From: Isoetes taiwanensis
Lineage: Eukaryota > Streptophyta > Lycopodiopsida > Isoetales > Isoetaceae
DNA length: 64,000 nt
Direction: 5' to 3'
Assembly (NCBI GenBank): GCA_021234155.1
Contig: JAJEKV010000072.1
Span: 3,974,407 to 4,038,406, forward strand
Part shown: positions 11,801 through 22,423 of the stretch, piece after piece
How positions within the stretch are numbered: the first letter of the stretch is position 1
How the letters are laid out: each line of letters starts with the position of its first letter
The notes under the pieces: generated by a model
The model's input: the letters and a program-made list of their open reading frames with translations, nothing else
What the model was told of the DNA's origin: nothing
The model's database searches: none
Program-made: the position numbers and the translations under genes

Positions 11801-13200
11801 ACTTTCCCAAATATTCTGAGTCGGGATCTGTGGCCAAGGTCTGTCTATCCGCTTCCCAAACCGGTGAGTGTGGAAATGGCATTACAATGGGTGCGGGTTA
11901 TAAAGGGATGGCGTGACAAAGCATCCGCAACCACATTGTGCTTTCACGGCTTGTATACAATCTAAAGTCATATTCCTCGAGAAATTCCATCCATCTTATT
12001 TGTGAGGAGATTTAGATTTGGTGGGTGGATAGATAGCGGAGACTCGATGATCCGTATCCAACTGAAATCTTCTACCAAGAAGGTAGTGTCTCCAAATCCC
12101 GGAGCACGCATAACTGCTAGCAACTCCTGATCATGGGTAGGATATCATTTGCTCTGCATCGTTCATCTTCTTTGAATCGTAAGCAACAACTCTCCCCTCC
12201 TGCATCAAGACACCACCGGTAGCTATCTTACTCGCATCGGTGGCTACGGTTTATCCTTTTCGGGATCGGGCAAGGTAAGGGGCTGGTGCAGATGTTAAAG
12301 CATCCTTGAGTTTCGAAAAGCCGCTTGGACTTGTGTTTTCCAATGTTCCATCAATCCTTTACTTTCTCATGTCTTGTGAGATTAGTAAGAGGTCTGGCAA
12401 TTGTTGCAAAATCCTTAACAAATTTCCGATAATATCCGCGAGTCCCAAAGAAACTCGGACCTCTGAAACATTATTTGGAATGGGCCAATCCTTTTTGCTT
12501 CTATCTTAGCCGGATCTGTAGCAATTCCTTCTGTTGAGATAATATGCCCCAAATAGTCTACCCTCGGAGTGGCGAACTTGCATTTAGAGAACTTGGCAAA
12601 GAGCTGATGGCATCTTTAGCTTTTGCAAAGCTAATCGAAGATGTTGTTCATGTTGCTTGCAAGGTTTTACTATAGATGAGAATGTCATCAAAGAAAATGA
12701 CAACAAAGTCATCCAAGTATTGGCGGAAGATGTCATTCATCGGCCCAGATAAACGTTGCGGGAGGCGTTGGTCAATCAAAAGGCATAACGGTGAATTCAT
12801 AATGCCCATATCGGGTGCGGCGGACTTATGGATGTCCTCTTCCTTAATCCTTATCTGATGGTACCGGGCGCAAATCAATCTTTGAGAAATATTTTGCTCC
12901 TTGTAACTGGTCCATAAGATCATCGCCTAGGCAAAGCATAGCGATTCTTGATGGTATGCTTATTGAGTTGCCTATAATCAATACACATCCTTAAGGAGCC
13001 ATCTTTCTTCTTGACAAAAGAATAGGAGGCGCCAAATGGTGAAACACTAGGGCGAATAAACCCCAAATTTCAGTAACTCTTGTAGGCTGTTTCTTAAGCT
13101 CTGCTAACTCCGGAGGACTCATTCCTGGGGGGCTTTTTGGTAGGCTTAGTACCCGTTCAAGAGTTATCTCACATTCCACCCCTCTAAAAGGAGGAAGCTT
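11801..13200 (-). pseudogene. Reverse transcriptase and RNase H (gypsy pol), frameshifted
   Basis: Fragments in order on the minus strand: PPGMSPPELAELKKQ (13179-13050), the RT entry motif. Then a KKDGS-type finger region near 13000-13020 in another frame. Then ICARYHQIRIKEEDIHKSAA and DIFRQYLDDFVVIFFDDILI (12923-12648). The catalytic motif appears as VIFFDDILIYSK, normally VYIDDILIYS, so the first position is altered. The RNase H and connection regions follow toward 11.8 kb in broken frames. The order RT, RNase H, integrase confirms Ty3/gypsy rather than copia. Confidence 0.8.
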
Positions 13201-13599
13201 GTGGATCTCATCCGGAAAAGATCGCTAAATTCTCGAAGAAGGGTAGCAATGTCCGATGGTAACAGCGTCGATTACTTCTTTTGCTTTTGGAGTCCGATTC
13301 AATGGAAGCAAGTTTAATGAGGCAAAGAAGTTCATTCCTGGCGTTATAGCTTTTTCCTAGTCGCTTTATTGACATTGATGCATAGCGAGTGTAATGAATC
13401 ACCTTTTATTGTCACCGTGCTCCATTAGCGGCGTTGAAGGTGACCTCCCCGTTTCTCACGCATCTATGTGTGGGCTCTAAGCGAGACGCTAAAACTCCAT
13501 TCCCACAATAAGATCATATTTGCCAATGTCCATTAACTTCGGCACCCAAGGCAACGGGTGCACCTTTGCAGCTGCATTTTAAGGTTAATCTGGCGCCAT

Positions 13600-13990
13600 G
13601 AGTGTGTATGCGATCTTACCGCTAGCTAATGTGGGCTTAGGTCGGGGATCTCAATGTTTCCGGTTGCGATGCACAGGCCATTCTAGGAGAAGCAAAATTA
13701 TCGCGTACTACCCGTGTCCATCAAAATTATGAAGGGCTTCTTGTCTACTTGGCCTATTGTAGAAATATGAAGGCTGATTTTCAGCGTTACTGTTTCTTCT
13801 ATAGCGGCAAGAATGTGAGACGCACCATGAATGTACTCGGGTGCCTCGTCCTCGGCGGCAAGATTGGACTCAAATCTTCCCAATCGAGGTCGACCATGGC
13901 GGATTGAGGCGATCTGCGTGGCGTGACGGACAATTCTGCATGAAGTGTCAGGCCTCATCTGCCGGTAGCATGCCTTATCCGTGAACTGTT
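13600..13990 (-). pseudogene. Aspartic protease region (gypsy pol)
   Basis: The minus ORF at 13698-13958 ends with KKPFIILMDTGSTR, the active-site motif of retroviral-type aspartic proteases (here DTG-S-T). Upstream residues (EYIHGASHILAAIEETVTLK) match the linker between Gag and protease in chromoviruses. The frame is lost just after the active site. Confidence 0.75.
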
Positions 13991-13999
13991 CTCGGCCTC

Positions 14000-15000
14000 T
14001 TTAGGAATGGACCGTAAGAGCCCCGAATTTCCTTTGCCGGCATTGTTACGCTTATCACGGCGTGCTAAAAGCAACTTTCTTCTCTGGCGTCCATAGGAAT
14101 TGTCTTTGAGAGGGCCACGGACTTGGCGATCGGGGGTTTGTAAGGTGTGGGCGGCCGTGGCTGCTGCGAGTAAGGAGCGGTCGCGGATCTTGGCTCCTTA
14201 GGCGTATCTTCCTCAAGGCTTAATGCCTTAGCTTCGCCTACCTTCTTTTGACTTTGGGTCGATAGCCTTGACCATTCGTTTAATAGATGGGGCCAACCCT
14301 TCAATGTAGCCCTCTACGCTCTTTTCTCATTCATTCACGGCACATACAACCTCAAACGCATGAATTAAATCGGTGTAGGCCTTGCGGACATGCCCTTCGT
14401 TCCAACCTTGTAGAAGGTCAAGAATCTGTTGGCATTTGTGGGCGCGAGGCGCGTAATGCGATTTAAAAGCCTTAGCAAACTTCACGAACTTGCATCCGCT
14501 CCTATCCGGTGTTTAGCTCGGCGTAACCCTTCCACCAAATCACAGCAGCTCCGGTAAGGTTAAGTGGTGGCGACCTTCCCTCAGTATCTTTCTCATTCCA
14601 TAGGACTTCCCGAACTCCTTCATTTGGTCCAACCAAGATTCCGCATTCAAGCCTCCTCCTCGGATTTCCCATCAAACTGAGCCAACTTCCGATTCTTCCA
14701 TATACTAGTGATAGTCATCAACAGTTTTTGGTATTCCTTATCCTTACGCCTTGAATGGTCACTTTACATGGCGAGGAACCCGAAGAACCCGAAGTGGTTG
14801 AATGTGAGGAAGCGGCTATCCTTAGAGGAACCGATGACGCTTAGCATGAGTCCTCCCCAATGCAGTGCAGGGCTAGCTCTGGGAGGATGGCTGTTGTGCA
14901 GGTGGACTCAATGGTCAGCGGAGGTAGTTCCGTCCGCCCTCCCAGTATGTGGCGGTGGATTGGTATGCAACACATAAGCCCAACTTCGTAGAGTTGCCTT
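14000..15000 (-). pseudogene. Gag region of the gypsy element, degraded
   Basis: The minus frame at 14065-14304 carries the proline/serine-rich C-terminal Gag linker (SQQPRPPTPYKPPIAKSV). Further upstream (14300-14700) short frames match a Gag core, and downstream (13.9-14.05 kb) a cysteine-bearing zinc-knuckle-like segment is broken. Assignment rests mostly on position between protease and the extra ORFs. Confidence 0.55.
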
Positions 15001-15815
15001 TTCATTAACATCAATTCTGTTGGGGGTGAGCCTCTTTGGCGTTGGAGGGTGTTGCCTAGCGGCGTTACATTAAAATCCTATAGGAGTCATTCATGAATAT
15101 ATAAGCAGATTTACATTAATGTGCAATCCCTTTTTAAGTTAATTGAACAAAAGTATATACAAATAGAAGACAATACTTGTATTTCATTCAAGTTGATTAT
15201 AACAACGGGTTGATTGATACATGGATTAAGATAAAAGTGGGTATGATACAATGGGAACTTTTAAAGTTCTCTTGGCACCTGGCGTAACCACACAAAGAAC
15301 GAAAACACGGAAGAGACCAAGCCTAGGGGTTGGCGAAGGGTCTGAGGATCGCGTGGCGGTACTCTCCCGCATGGCTTCGGACGAGTTTATAAGCGTGCCC
15401 GGCTTGGACAATGATTGCTTGGTACTCCCATGTTGGGCTGATAATCGAAAGGTTAAAGAGCCTTCGCTCGCATAAAAGAGTTGCCAAAGATGGTCGTTGG
15501 CGTCCTCAAAGGCTTCGTGCCTGGTCATATTCCAATAGTCCCAGGTACGACACAGGGTCATCTTCAGATCCTCGAAAGCTCGATCCCTAAGGATGTTAAC
15601 TATCTCCGACCCTTTGTCCAAGTGTAAGTAGAGTTCCCACGGTGGCGGTGGTTCGGTTTCATAGCCTTCCTCCCACTCGGATATTCACCATATCTCGACC
15701 ATAGTCCCAGTGCAGGCGGCCGGGATCGTCCCTCCTAACCATGTCGGTGATTCTTTCCTCATACTCCCAAATGGTTTCCTCTGCAACATATTTGGAGTGA
15801 ATAGAGAACATTTTG
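15001..15815 (-). CDS. Extra ORF C of the gypsy element, unrecognised
   Basis: On the minus strand an ATG near 15811 opens MFSIHSKYVAEETIWEYEER, followed by ITDMVRRDDPGRLHWDYGRD. After a frame change it continues at 15621-15226 as DKGSEIVNILRDRAFEDLKM, TLCRTWDYWNMTRHEAFEDA and LWQLFYASEGSLTFRLSAQH. It starts just after an AT-rich spacer (15.82-16.0 kb) and is followed by gag, so it may be the N-terminal part of Gag or a separate protein. It is acidic and aromatic-rich; I recognise no domain. Confidence 0.4.
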
Positions 15816-15819
15816 TAAT

Positions 15820-15990
15820 TCCACTATACCCTAAACTTTAATGCTTTAAGAGGATGTCATAAAAAAAAAAATTTAGTTATACTCATCAAAAGAAAACTTT
15901 GTATTTAATAAGTAGATAAGGTACACATTTTTCAATATGGTTTAAACAATTGCCAATCCCAAAATCTCATAACTACATGTGTATATATAT
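15820..15990. other. AT-rich spacer between extra ORFs B and C
   Basis: A/T-rich non-coding stretch with an A-run near 15859. Similar AT-rich blocks occur at 17.48-17.60 and 19.02-19.10 kb. All three separate GC-rich coding blocks inside the element. Confidence 0.5.
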
Positions 15991-15999
15991 ATACATAAC

Positions 16000-17470
16000 A
16001 AAATTTATATAGCACGCTTAGTTCAGGAACTAGGCCCCGCCTCTTTATCCTTAGCCCTAGGAGGTGGTGGAGGCGGTTATGTCGCAGCCGAGAGCTACCC
16101 GGGGGTCCCACGGTGGCCGCCGCAACGGATGCAACCTCGGTGGATAGGCAACGGCCAATGGGGCTGCCGTAAGGAGCTTCATGCCCATCAAAGGCGCAAT
16201 ATCCTCGCCCAAGGCCGTAGAGGGCAAGATCCGTCGTGACAGTACATACGTAAACGTGCGATAGGGGAAGCTTCTTGTGGCGGCGGTGTAGAAAGTGCAC
16301 GGAGAGGCCCCACCATGAAGCTTCACCTCGGCCCTAAGTCCCGCTATAAAGAGAACCTGCCCGTGTTTGAAGGCCGACAAAAAAGAAACGGGTGAGGTGG
16401 TTACCCAAAGACCTTCCCTTGCGGAGTTTCAGATGCGGCCACTTCCTTATCCAAGTCCATGGGGACTTCTTCCTCCTTGAGCTCCTGTTGCTCCTCCTTC
16501 TTATGCGCGGGGTTATGATATAAATCTTCACCCTCATCATCTGAGTCGGAGGGAACCTCAACCATATTGATGTTTGGGACGTGAGGTCCCATAGCCGTGA
16601 AGGCATCACGTGCGGGGCGTTGGTCGGTTCACCGCATCACCGGTAAGTCGCGAAGACGTAATAGAGTCTCCGGCCACGCTCTAGGGTCTCTGACCGAATC
16701 TGCGGCCCAACTGGTGCACCTCCGGAGGAAGCTCGGTAGAAGTGAAGTCGATGAAATCATCCATACAATACTCCGCAAGCTCATAAAGTACATGGTCTTT
16801 GCGCTTGCGTCTAAATCCGGCCACCACGTGATACGTCCAGATAATATCATCCAAGAGAAGGTATTCCCACCGGTGATAAATAAGCGGAAGGCCGCCTAAC
16901 CCCGACAAGCCTATAGATTGGTCCGGGTAGCGGTGGTAGCTCCTCTGCTAGCTCTTTTCCAGCGGGCAAAATTAAGCCCATTCCTATATGCTCGTCATCC
17001 CCTCCTCGGAGGATTCTCGGCAGCCTTGCCCTTCTCTGCCGGCAAGGTTTCATCCTCAGCGTGTTGGTCCATGAGGATGGCTAGAGCAAAAGTAGCTTCC
17101 GGATCTGCCCCCGATCTTTGGACCACCTGGTAGATGTTTACCCCATCGGAGTTTCCCCTTCAAGGCGTCATAGGCATGTGTGTCCCCGCCTAGCATCTGC
17201 CGAACTATCTCCCCTCAAATACAAGTGGGGAGGATCCCTAGAAGAATACACGAGGAAGCATTTCCTCTATGTAAAATCAAGGAATCCGGCATAGTCCCGG
17301 ATGCCGCCAAGATGTTAACAAGGAGGTCTATCGTTGGCATAGGAAAGGCTGCAGCCGGTCGAAGGGAACACATGGATCCCATTTCTCTCCATCAAGGTAC
17401 CGGGCGGCAAGGTCGGTGGGCGACCATGGCGCTAGAAGGGAGAAGAGAGGAAAAGAAGCGTTTAAAATGA
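16000..17470 (-). pseudogene. Extra ORF B of the gypsy element, unrecognised, frameshifted
   Basis: Minus-strand frames in order: MPTIDLLVNILAASGTMPDS (near 17340), GADPEATFALAILMDQHAED (near 17110), AYRNGL-/DEHIGMGLILPAGKELAEEL (17.0 kb), DDIIWTYHVVAGFRRKRKDH and YELAEYCMDDFIDFTSTELP (16908-16681). A strongly acidic tail follows: VEVPSDSDDEGEDLYHNPAH and KEEEVPMDLDKEV (16592-16401). No known domain is recognised. The acidic serine/aspartate tail would suit a basic-protein or chromatin partner, but that is only a guess. Frames change at least four times. Confidence 0.4.
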
Positions 17471-17479
17471 CCCTCTGGT

Positions 17480-17600
17480 CCCCTTTTAAACCCTCTTAAT
17501 AAAGCCGACGTCGGCATTTTATTTTAAATTTAACATGGAAAAACATTAAACTTTTAATTCAAAATAAAAAGCTTCTTTATTAATTATCACACAAAAAAAA
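17480..17600. other. AT-rich spacer downstream of the H3-like ORF
   Basis: T/A-rich block. The H3-like ORF ends in a run of phenylalanine codons caused by the A-run at about 17590 (T-run on the minus strand), which suggests readthrough into spacer rather than a genuine C-terminus. Confidence 0.45.
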
Positions 17601-18880
17601 AATATGTACAAATCACGGATCCCCGCGTGTAGGCTAAGGTTGCTCCCCGTATCCTACGGGCGAGGGCCAAATCCTTAGGCATTATGGTGACCCTCTTTGC
17701 GTGAATAGCGCCAAGGTTGGCATCACCAAAAGTGCTACCAAGTAGGCTTCGCTGACCTCTTGGAGCGCCAAAATTGCAAAGGTCCGGAACGGAGATCGGT
17801 CTTAAATTGCCGCGGCGATCTCCGTCGCCGACCTCTGAAAAGGCGGCTTCACGATCGGAAGGTCCGTGGACTTCGGGATTTCGCGGATCTCCCGCAATGC
17901 CACTATCACCGGTCGGAACCGATGAGGCTTCGGCGTGGCGAGGCCCCGACGATGTTGGCACCGTCTTAGCCCCAGCAACCGGCCGGGAGTTATCCACTCT
18001 CTGCTGCCTCCGGTCGGAGCTGGTCTTCTTCCCAAAAGCCCCGACAGTCTTTAACTTATCCTTGTATTGACTGCCGGCCTTATGAGCAACTCCCTTCCTT
18101 CGGAACCGCTGTCCGGATCGTGGTTTTTGGGGTCGAGCCACTCCCGGATGCACCTCCTCCTCCCCTGGTCCCGCTGATCCCTCGCCGGTCCCGCTCCTCT
18201 TGCTCCAACTTCTCGCGCTCTTCACCGAGGCTCTCCTCAGGTCTTCTTGGATCTGAGCAAAAAGTTGGGCTGCGGCACGGCGATTAAGTTCAGCGTGGTA
18301 CCTTTGTGGCCGCAGGCCCATATCTATCTGAATAGTAGTCAGATAGTCTATGCTAATGTCGGGGATCTCTCCCCAGACAAAGCTGTTGGAACCCTCATGC
18401 CATTGGTATGGGGAACCTCAATAAGCTCTGCCATCGATGGCCCGGCAAAGCCGTCTCAGAAATACCGGGTACTCCCTACCCGGGCTCTTTGTGTCGGGCC
18501 GCTCAATTCCCCGGTGGTCGTCTTCCCCGCAAAACCCTAATCCGGGTCGACTCCTCGTCTCCGACATCTTCCTCCTCGTATGGCCTTCTTGTTGGAGGAT
18601 AAAATTTGATGAGCATCATCACCATGTCGAGGTTGCTCAACAAGGGTATATATGGAGTGGCGTAGGTTCACGGGATGAGGAATGGCTCGAAGTGATAGAC
18701 GGGATATGGAATCCTATCATTGTTCTCAAACCTATTGACCAGCTCATCCAACAAGATGTCGATGAGGGTTGGGTCGGTAGCCATGTGCTTAGCAATCATG
18801 GCGTAGATCTCCACGATGCTCATGGTGGACGGGTCCGGAGCGCTCTTGGTAATAGCCATAGGGAATAGTGAGGCGCTGGC
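17587..18880 (-). CDS. Extra ORF A of the gypsy element: histone H3-fold protein with new N-terminus
   Basis: The minus strand between 17930 and 17644 encodes a histone H3 fold in two or three frames. Segments: [20 protein letters not shown] then STDL (alphaN), [10 protein letters not shown] (alpha1), [14 protein letters not shown] (alpha2) and [13 protein letters not shown]...LARRIRG (L2/alpha3). The last is essentially canonical H3. Loop 1 has H3 length and KTDLR in a third frame, so it is not CENH3-like. The canonical ARTKQTARKS tail is absent. Upstream comes a basic linker ([20 protein letters not shown]), an R/E-rich region ([20 protein letters not shown]) and an N-terminal domain from about 18850 ([20 protein letters not shown]). 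Frame breaks coincide with places where H3 would need CAG or CTG codons, so the gene may be intact in reality. It lies inside the LTRs in the element's sense orientation. Its role is unknown. Confidence 0.8.
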
Positions 18881-19596
18881 GGCGAAGAGGATGGCAGAGG
18901 GGGCGCTAGGAGGCACAAAGCACAAGGGCGCAGTATCAAGGTCCGGCCGGTGGGCGATGGCGGGAGGCTGCTCAGTGGTTGGAGGCGCGGAAGCAAAAGC
19001 AAATGACAGAAAATGGTTTGCTAAACGGCCAATTAACTTTTAAAATTTCAAAAAAAAAATTTCTTATTAACTTAAAAATTTTATTATTTTAAAAAATACT
19101 GGCGGATATCTGGCCACATAATGCCGGTATGGAAATGATGGCATTATACGGGTTTCTGCCTCCACTGGGTGTCGTCGAAATACAAGCGGCGCCCGAGTTG
19201 ACCTGGCGTCAGCGTTGACTTGAGTCCATTCGGTCGGGCGCCGACAAAGATTTCGGCGCTTCTTAACTTGATCGCAGCGACAAAAAGCAAGCGGCGCCCG
19301 AATTCGTTTTGGGCCCGCCCTTGACTATTTTTTGCCCGAGTTGATCGTTTTAGGGTAATTCGAAAAGCGCCCAATCCAATGGAGCCATCGTCTTTGTCAT
19401 TTGAGTTACCCACTGGCACCTGCTAGGCCTCCAATCTTGGCCCCTCCACTTCAAAGCTACAATTCCTTAACTTAACCTAACACCAAACCAAACAACAAAG
19501 AGAACTAACGACACATTGACTTAGCCTCCTCCTAACTACCGCATTTCACGAAGTTAGTGTTTGCCGGTGCTATGATTTCAACAACCGGAAATCACG
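18881..19596. other. Leader region of the gypsy element
   Basis: Between the primer-binding site and ORF A. It has an AT-rich block at 19020-19100 and an alanine/proline-rich possible N-terminal extension of ORF A ([20 protein letters not shown], near 18930). Nothing else is recognised; 19144-19419 is open on the minus strand but resembles no known protein. Confidence 0.4.
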
Positions 19597-19609
19597 GCTC
19601 TCGATACCA
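19597..19609 (-). other. Primer-binding site for initiator Met-tRNA (gypsy)
   Basis: The minus strand reads TGGTATCGAGAGC directly after the 5' LTR. The canonical iMet site is TGGTATCAGAGC, so CAGAG has become CGAGAG. This is another CAG-centred change in an otherwise invariant 12-mer. Confidence 0.85.
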
Positions 19610-19610
19610 C

Positions 19611-21195
19611 TATGGACGCCCCGCATTATATATATACGACCCTCGGACGTATACATACGGGGACTTTCCCCTCCCATGGCGATCATCTCACCATGAGCAG
19701 GGCCCTCCGTCTGGTTCGGGCCATCGATGAAATGAGGCCCGAAGAAGGACACGAAGGGGTCATTCGCCCACGCCGGTGGGACTCCTACGTCGCGAAGCAT
19801 GAATACAAGGGTTAGCACACAAAGACGAATATACATAAATAACCACCACCGAAGGGTGGCACATCCATCAAAATACCAACGGCATAGAATATGCATCTAA
19901 TCCTAAGAAAACACCCAAACCCCGTGTTCTACCCGCCTCGAGACTCCGTGGGGATCGACCGATCAACCGGGCCTCAAGAGATCAGCGGGCGAGGTCTTGG
20001 CATGGCGTTAATGGGCGTAGAACATTGGCTAGGGTTGTCCACTCCATCCCCCCTCACGCACACTTTGCGGATGGGTCAATTCATGCTATGGCTTCGCTAT
20101 AGACGCAGACTCGTGGGCATCACCCTCTGAGCCTACTCCAGTTCATGGCGCTGGTCCGATGAGGCGGTCGGGAAGCGTCCCCTTCCGGAATCACAATGGT
20201 TCCATGGGTGAGCTAGAGAATACGTGCCGCATCAGCGACCCCATCCGTGCAGAATTTACTCACCTAAATCTACTCAAAGTGCAAGGTGCTCCATATGCGG
20301 ATCACACCTTCCCACCCGGGGAGTGTCGGACCCATACCCGCCCTCGTGGCCAGGCTGTCGCCTAGCCCATTGTAGGAGTCTCGGGAGCCTTGTATGCTCA
20401 TGCAAGACCCCACCCCTCATGTCACCACCGTGTTCCTTGTCCAGTGCTAAGCCGGACCATAGCATCTAGGACCCGGTGGGTTCTTGTGCCTGAGCCGCAA
20501 CTAATGGGACTTTACTGATGCTATCTAGGAGCATACTACTATACACGTTTCGAGGCCTCTACCCCCGTAATTCCCCTTTGAGTCGATGAAACAAAGAACT
20601 AACAATCCATCCTTTCGGAGTAAGAACCAAATTGAATATAAAGAGAACTTGTTTGCACAAACAAGGGTTAGTTTCTATGACCTAATTACAAAAAGAACGT
20701 AGAAAGACGGACACAACCAAGTGTTATCTAGAATTCACATAGCCACCTACCTGAATTACGGCTGGACTCATTCCCATGGGGCGCCTCCATCTCCTGGCGG
20801 TTGAAGATTCAGCTGTGGCTTCACAGGGACGACTGGTATGGCGGTTCTCTGCAGGTGGTTGATGGCGCTCAGCTCCTGGCCTTCCTTGGTCGATCTTCAG
20901 GAGTCAATCCCAGGGATAGGGGTCAAGTTGGCATCCAAACTTGGCAATCCCCATGCTGCCCAATCGATTGGGGCAGGTGGCGCCTTCCCAATTGGTAATT
21001 ATCCTAATTTCCTAGGTTATAGGTTATTATTAATAATGTGTTAAATTAGCATAGCTAATTTAATCCTTTGTAAGGTAACCCCCTAGGTTGCAATTAAGTT
21101 CCCATACCCCCATGGTAGCGTACCTTTAGGGAGTGACGTGCTTGTATTTGTACGTGTCCCGTATAGTAGACCGTATAAATACGTGGAACGTCACA
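19611..21195 (-). repeat. 5' LTR of the gypsy element (right end)
   Basis: Direct repeat of 8137-9732. The part from about 20760 to 21195 has intact CAG/CTG motifs, while 19611-20760 shows the same damage as the left LTR. The change of quality inside one LTR is evidence that the damage is not biological age. It ends CGTCACA and is followed by the target duplication CAAAG. Confidence 0.9.
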
Positions 21196-22305
21196 CAAAG
21201 GATTATGCCACACTCCTAAAGAGACGGCGTGCGTTGGAAGAAGGCATCACGGAGTTCTGCAATGTTGCTTCCAATGAATACCATGACTTTGATTATTACA
21301 AGGAAAAGGCTGCCCTTGATGAGGAAGACATGAAGGAATTGAACCGTCTATGTCAACCCTACATCAACACCAAGCTAAAGCGTAACGTCAAAACCCTTCC
21401 CTTCCCTGAACGTGCTATGGCAATTCTGAAGAGGAAGCTTGGATTCGGGGTGGTCCCATTTAAGGCCGATGATAGCTCCCCCCCATTCCTGGTAACATTG
21501 GGACACAAGGGATTTGGTGGTCTGGAACTGGCACCTGGGCCCGTGGCACTATTTGCCATCAATATGATTGAAGACCCCACTCTTTTTTATGAGAAAGCTG
21601 ACATAGAGCAGTGGTACAAGACGTGTCTGGACATGACCGACCTGGATACTTTCAGTTTCCTTGTCTTTTGCATGCCGGGCAATCAGACAACTGCAGTCTC
21701 CCAATGGGCAGCTGATATTAACTTCACCAACAAGATCTTGTACTCCATATACGAGCTTGAACATGAGTGTAGACTTGGCTTGCCGAAGGCACCAAGCTGT
21801 AGACCTGGACAAGTGGTGGTCTAGCGAACATCATTATCTCGACAGGTTCATGATTTCTCAAGAGCAAATGGAAGCCTGGAAGGGCGGCAGATTTATGGAG
21901 GATGTGCCATCGATGGACAAAGTCAGCAATGATGGTGCGACAGGTCCTATACATAGAATTCCTATCCGGCCAAGGGTTATCAAGTACTTCATAACCAGCT
22001 TGGTCGAGGAAGATCAAATTGTATGCGAGTGGTACATGAATGGACTGTTCTCTCAGGGGGCTATGCTGTATGGAATGAAACCTATATCCGTGGTTGGAAA
22101 TAAGGACATGGTTGAAACCATTCGGTCATACCTGGATCTGCTTCATGAGCATTTCAAAGGGAGGAAGACAAATGGAAGCAGTAAGGACGATGATGACGAA
22201 GACAAACCTGAGAGCGAGGGAGAGAAACTTGACGGAGACGACAATCTCGAAGGTTTAGACCAGAATGTTGCGGAACAAATTCTTGAGAATCTGAAATTGA
22301 GGTGA
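21196..22305 (+). CDS. Gene P copy 2, central coding exon (unrecognised)
   Basis: From the insertion site the frame runs KDYATLLKRRRALEEGITEF, YKEKAALDEEDMKELNRLCQ, RNVKTLPFPERAMAILKRKL, GHKGFGGLELAPGPVALFAI, IEQWYKTCLDMTDLDTFSFL. It shifts by one base near 21780 into RRHQAVDLDKWWSSEHHYLD, QEQMEAWKGGRFMEDVPSMD, PRVIKYFITSLVEEDQIVCE, GAMLYGMKPISVVGNKDMVE. It ends with an acidic tail (DDDDEDKPESEGEKLDGDDN) and LDQNVAEQILENLKL, followed by GTGAG, a good splice donor at 22301. The whole stretch lies in the clean zone. No known domain is recognised. The gene is multi-copy in the window, so it could belong to a large mobile element. Confidence 0.6.
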
Positions 22306-22423
22306 GTTCACTTTGCTTTGTCCGTGTTTCTCGACTCGCGAGTCGAGAAACCTTTCCATTTTTGACTCACGAGTCAAGAAAACTCGTTTCCTATCTGACA
22401 TCTCTCATCATTTCAGGAACATC
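22302..22423 (+). other. Intron of gene P with two palindromes
   Basis: It starts GTGAGTTCAC after LENLKLR and ends at TTTCAG before GAACATCGAACG. It carries a perfect 24-bp palindrome (22327-22350, half-site TTTCTCGACTCG) and an imperfect relative at 22357-22381. The homologous intron of copy 1 (1795-1890) has lost them. Confidence 0.6.

Larger units (their letters stand above)
8137..21195 (-). mobile_element. Complete Ty3/gypsy chromovirus with extra 5' ORFs including a histone H3-like one
   Basis: The element is delimited by two LTRs of about 1.59 kb (8137-9732 and 19611-21195). It is flanked by the 5-bp direct duplication CAAAG (8132-8136 and 21196-21200). The LTR ends are TGTGACG...CGTCACA. 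On the minus strand the order is 5' LTR, a primer-binding site for initiator Met-tRNA, three extra ORF regions (A, B, C), gag, protease, RT, RNase H, integrase, chromodomain, polypurine tract, 3' LTR. At 13.06 kb it is long for a chromovirus; the excess is the 4.6 kb upstream of gag. Most of the interior carries frameshifts, many at CAG/CTG positions. It lies antisense to host gene P, which it splits. Confidence 0.92.

Noticed and set aside
10800-14300. Ancient decay of the gypsy pol inferred from many frameshifts
   Set aside because: The two LTRs are identical over long stretches outside CAG/CTG sites, so the insertion is young and the frameshifts are better explained by site-specific sequence damage.
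16401-16592. HMGB or histone chaperone assignment for the acidic tail of ORF B
   Set aside because: Acidic low-complexity sequence alone is not diagnostic and no folded domain is recognised.
17644-17930. Centromeric H3 (CENH3)
   Set aside because: Loop 1 has canonical H3 length with a KTDLR remnant, and alphaN and L2 match ordinary H3. CENH3 would show a longer, diverged loop 1.
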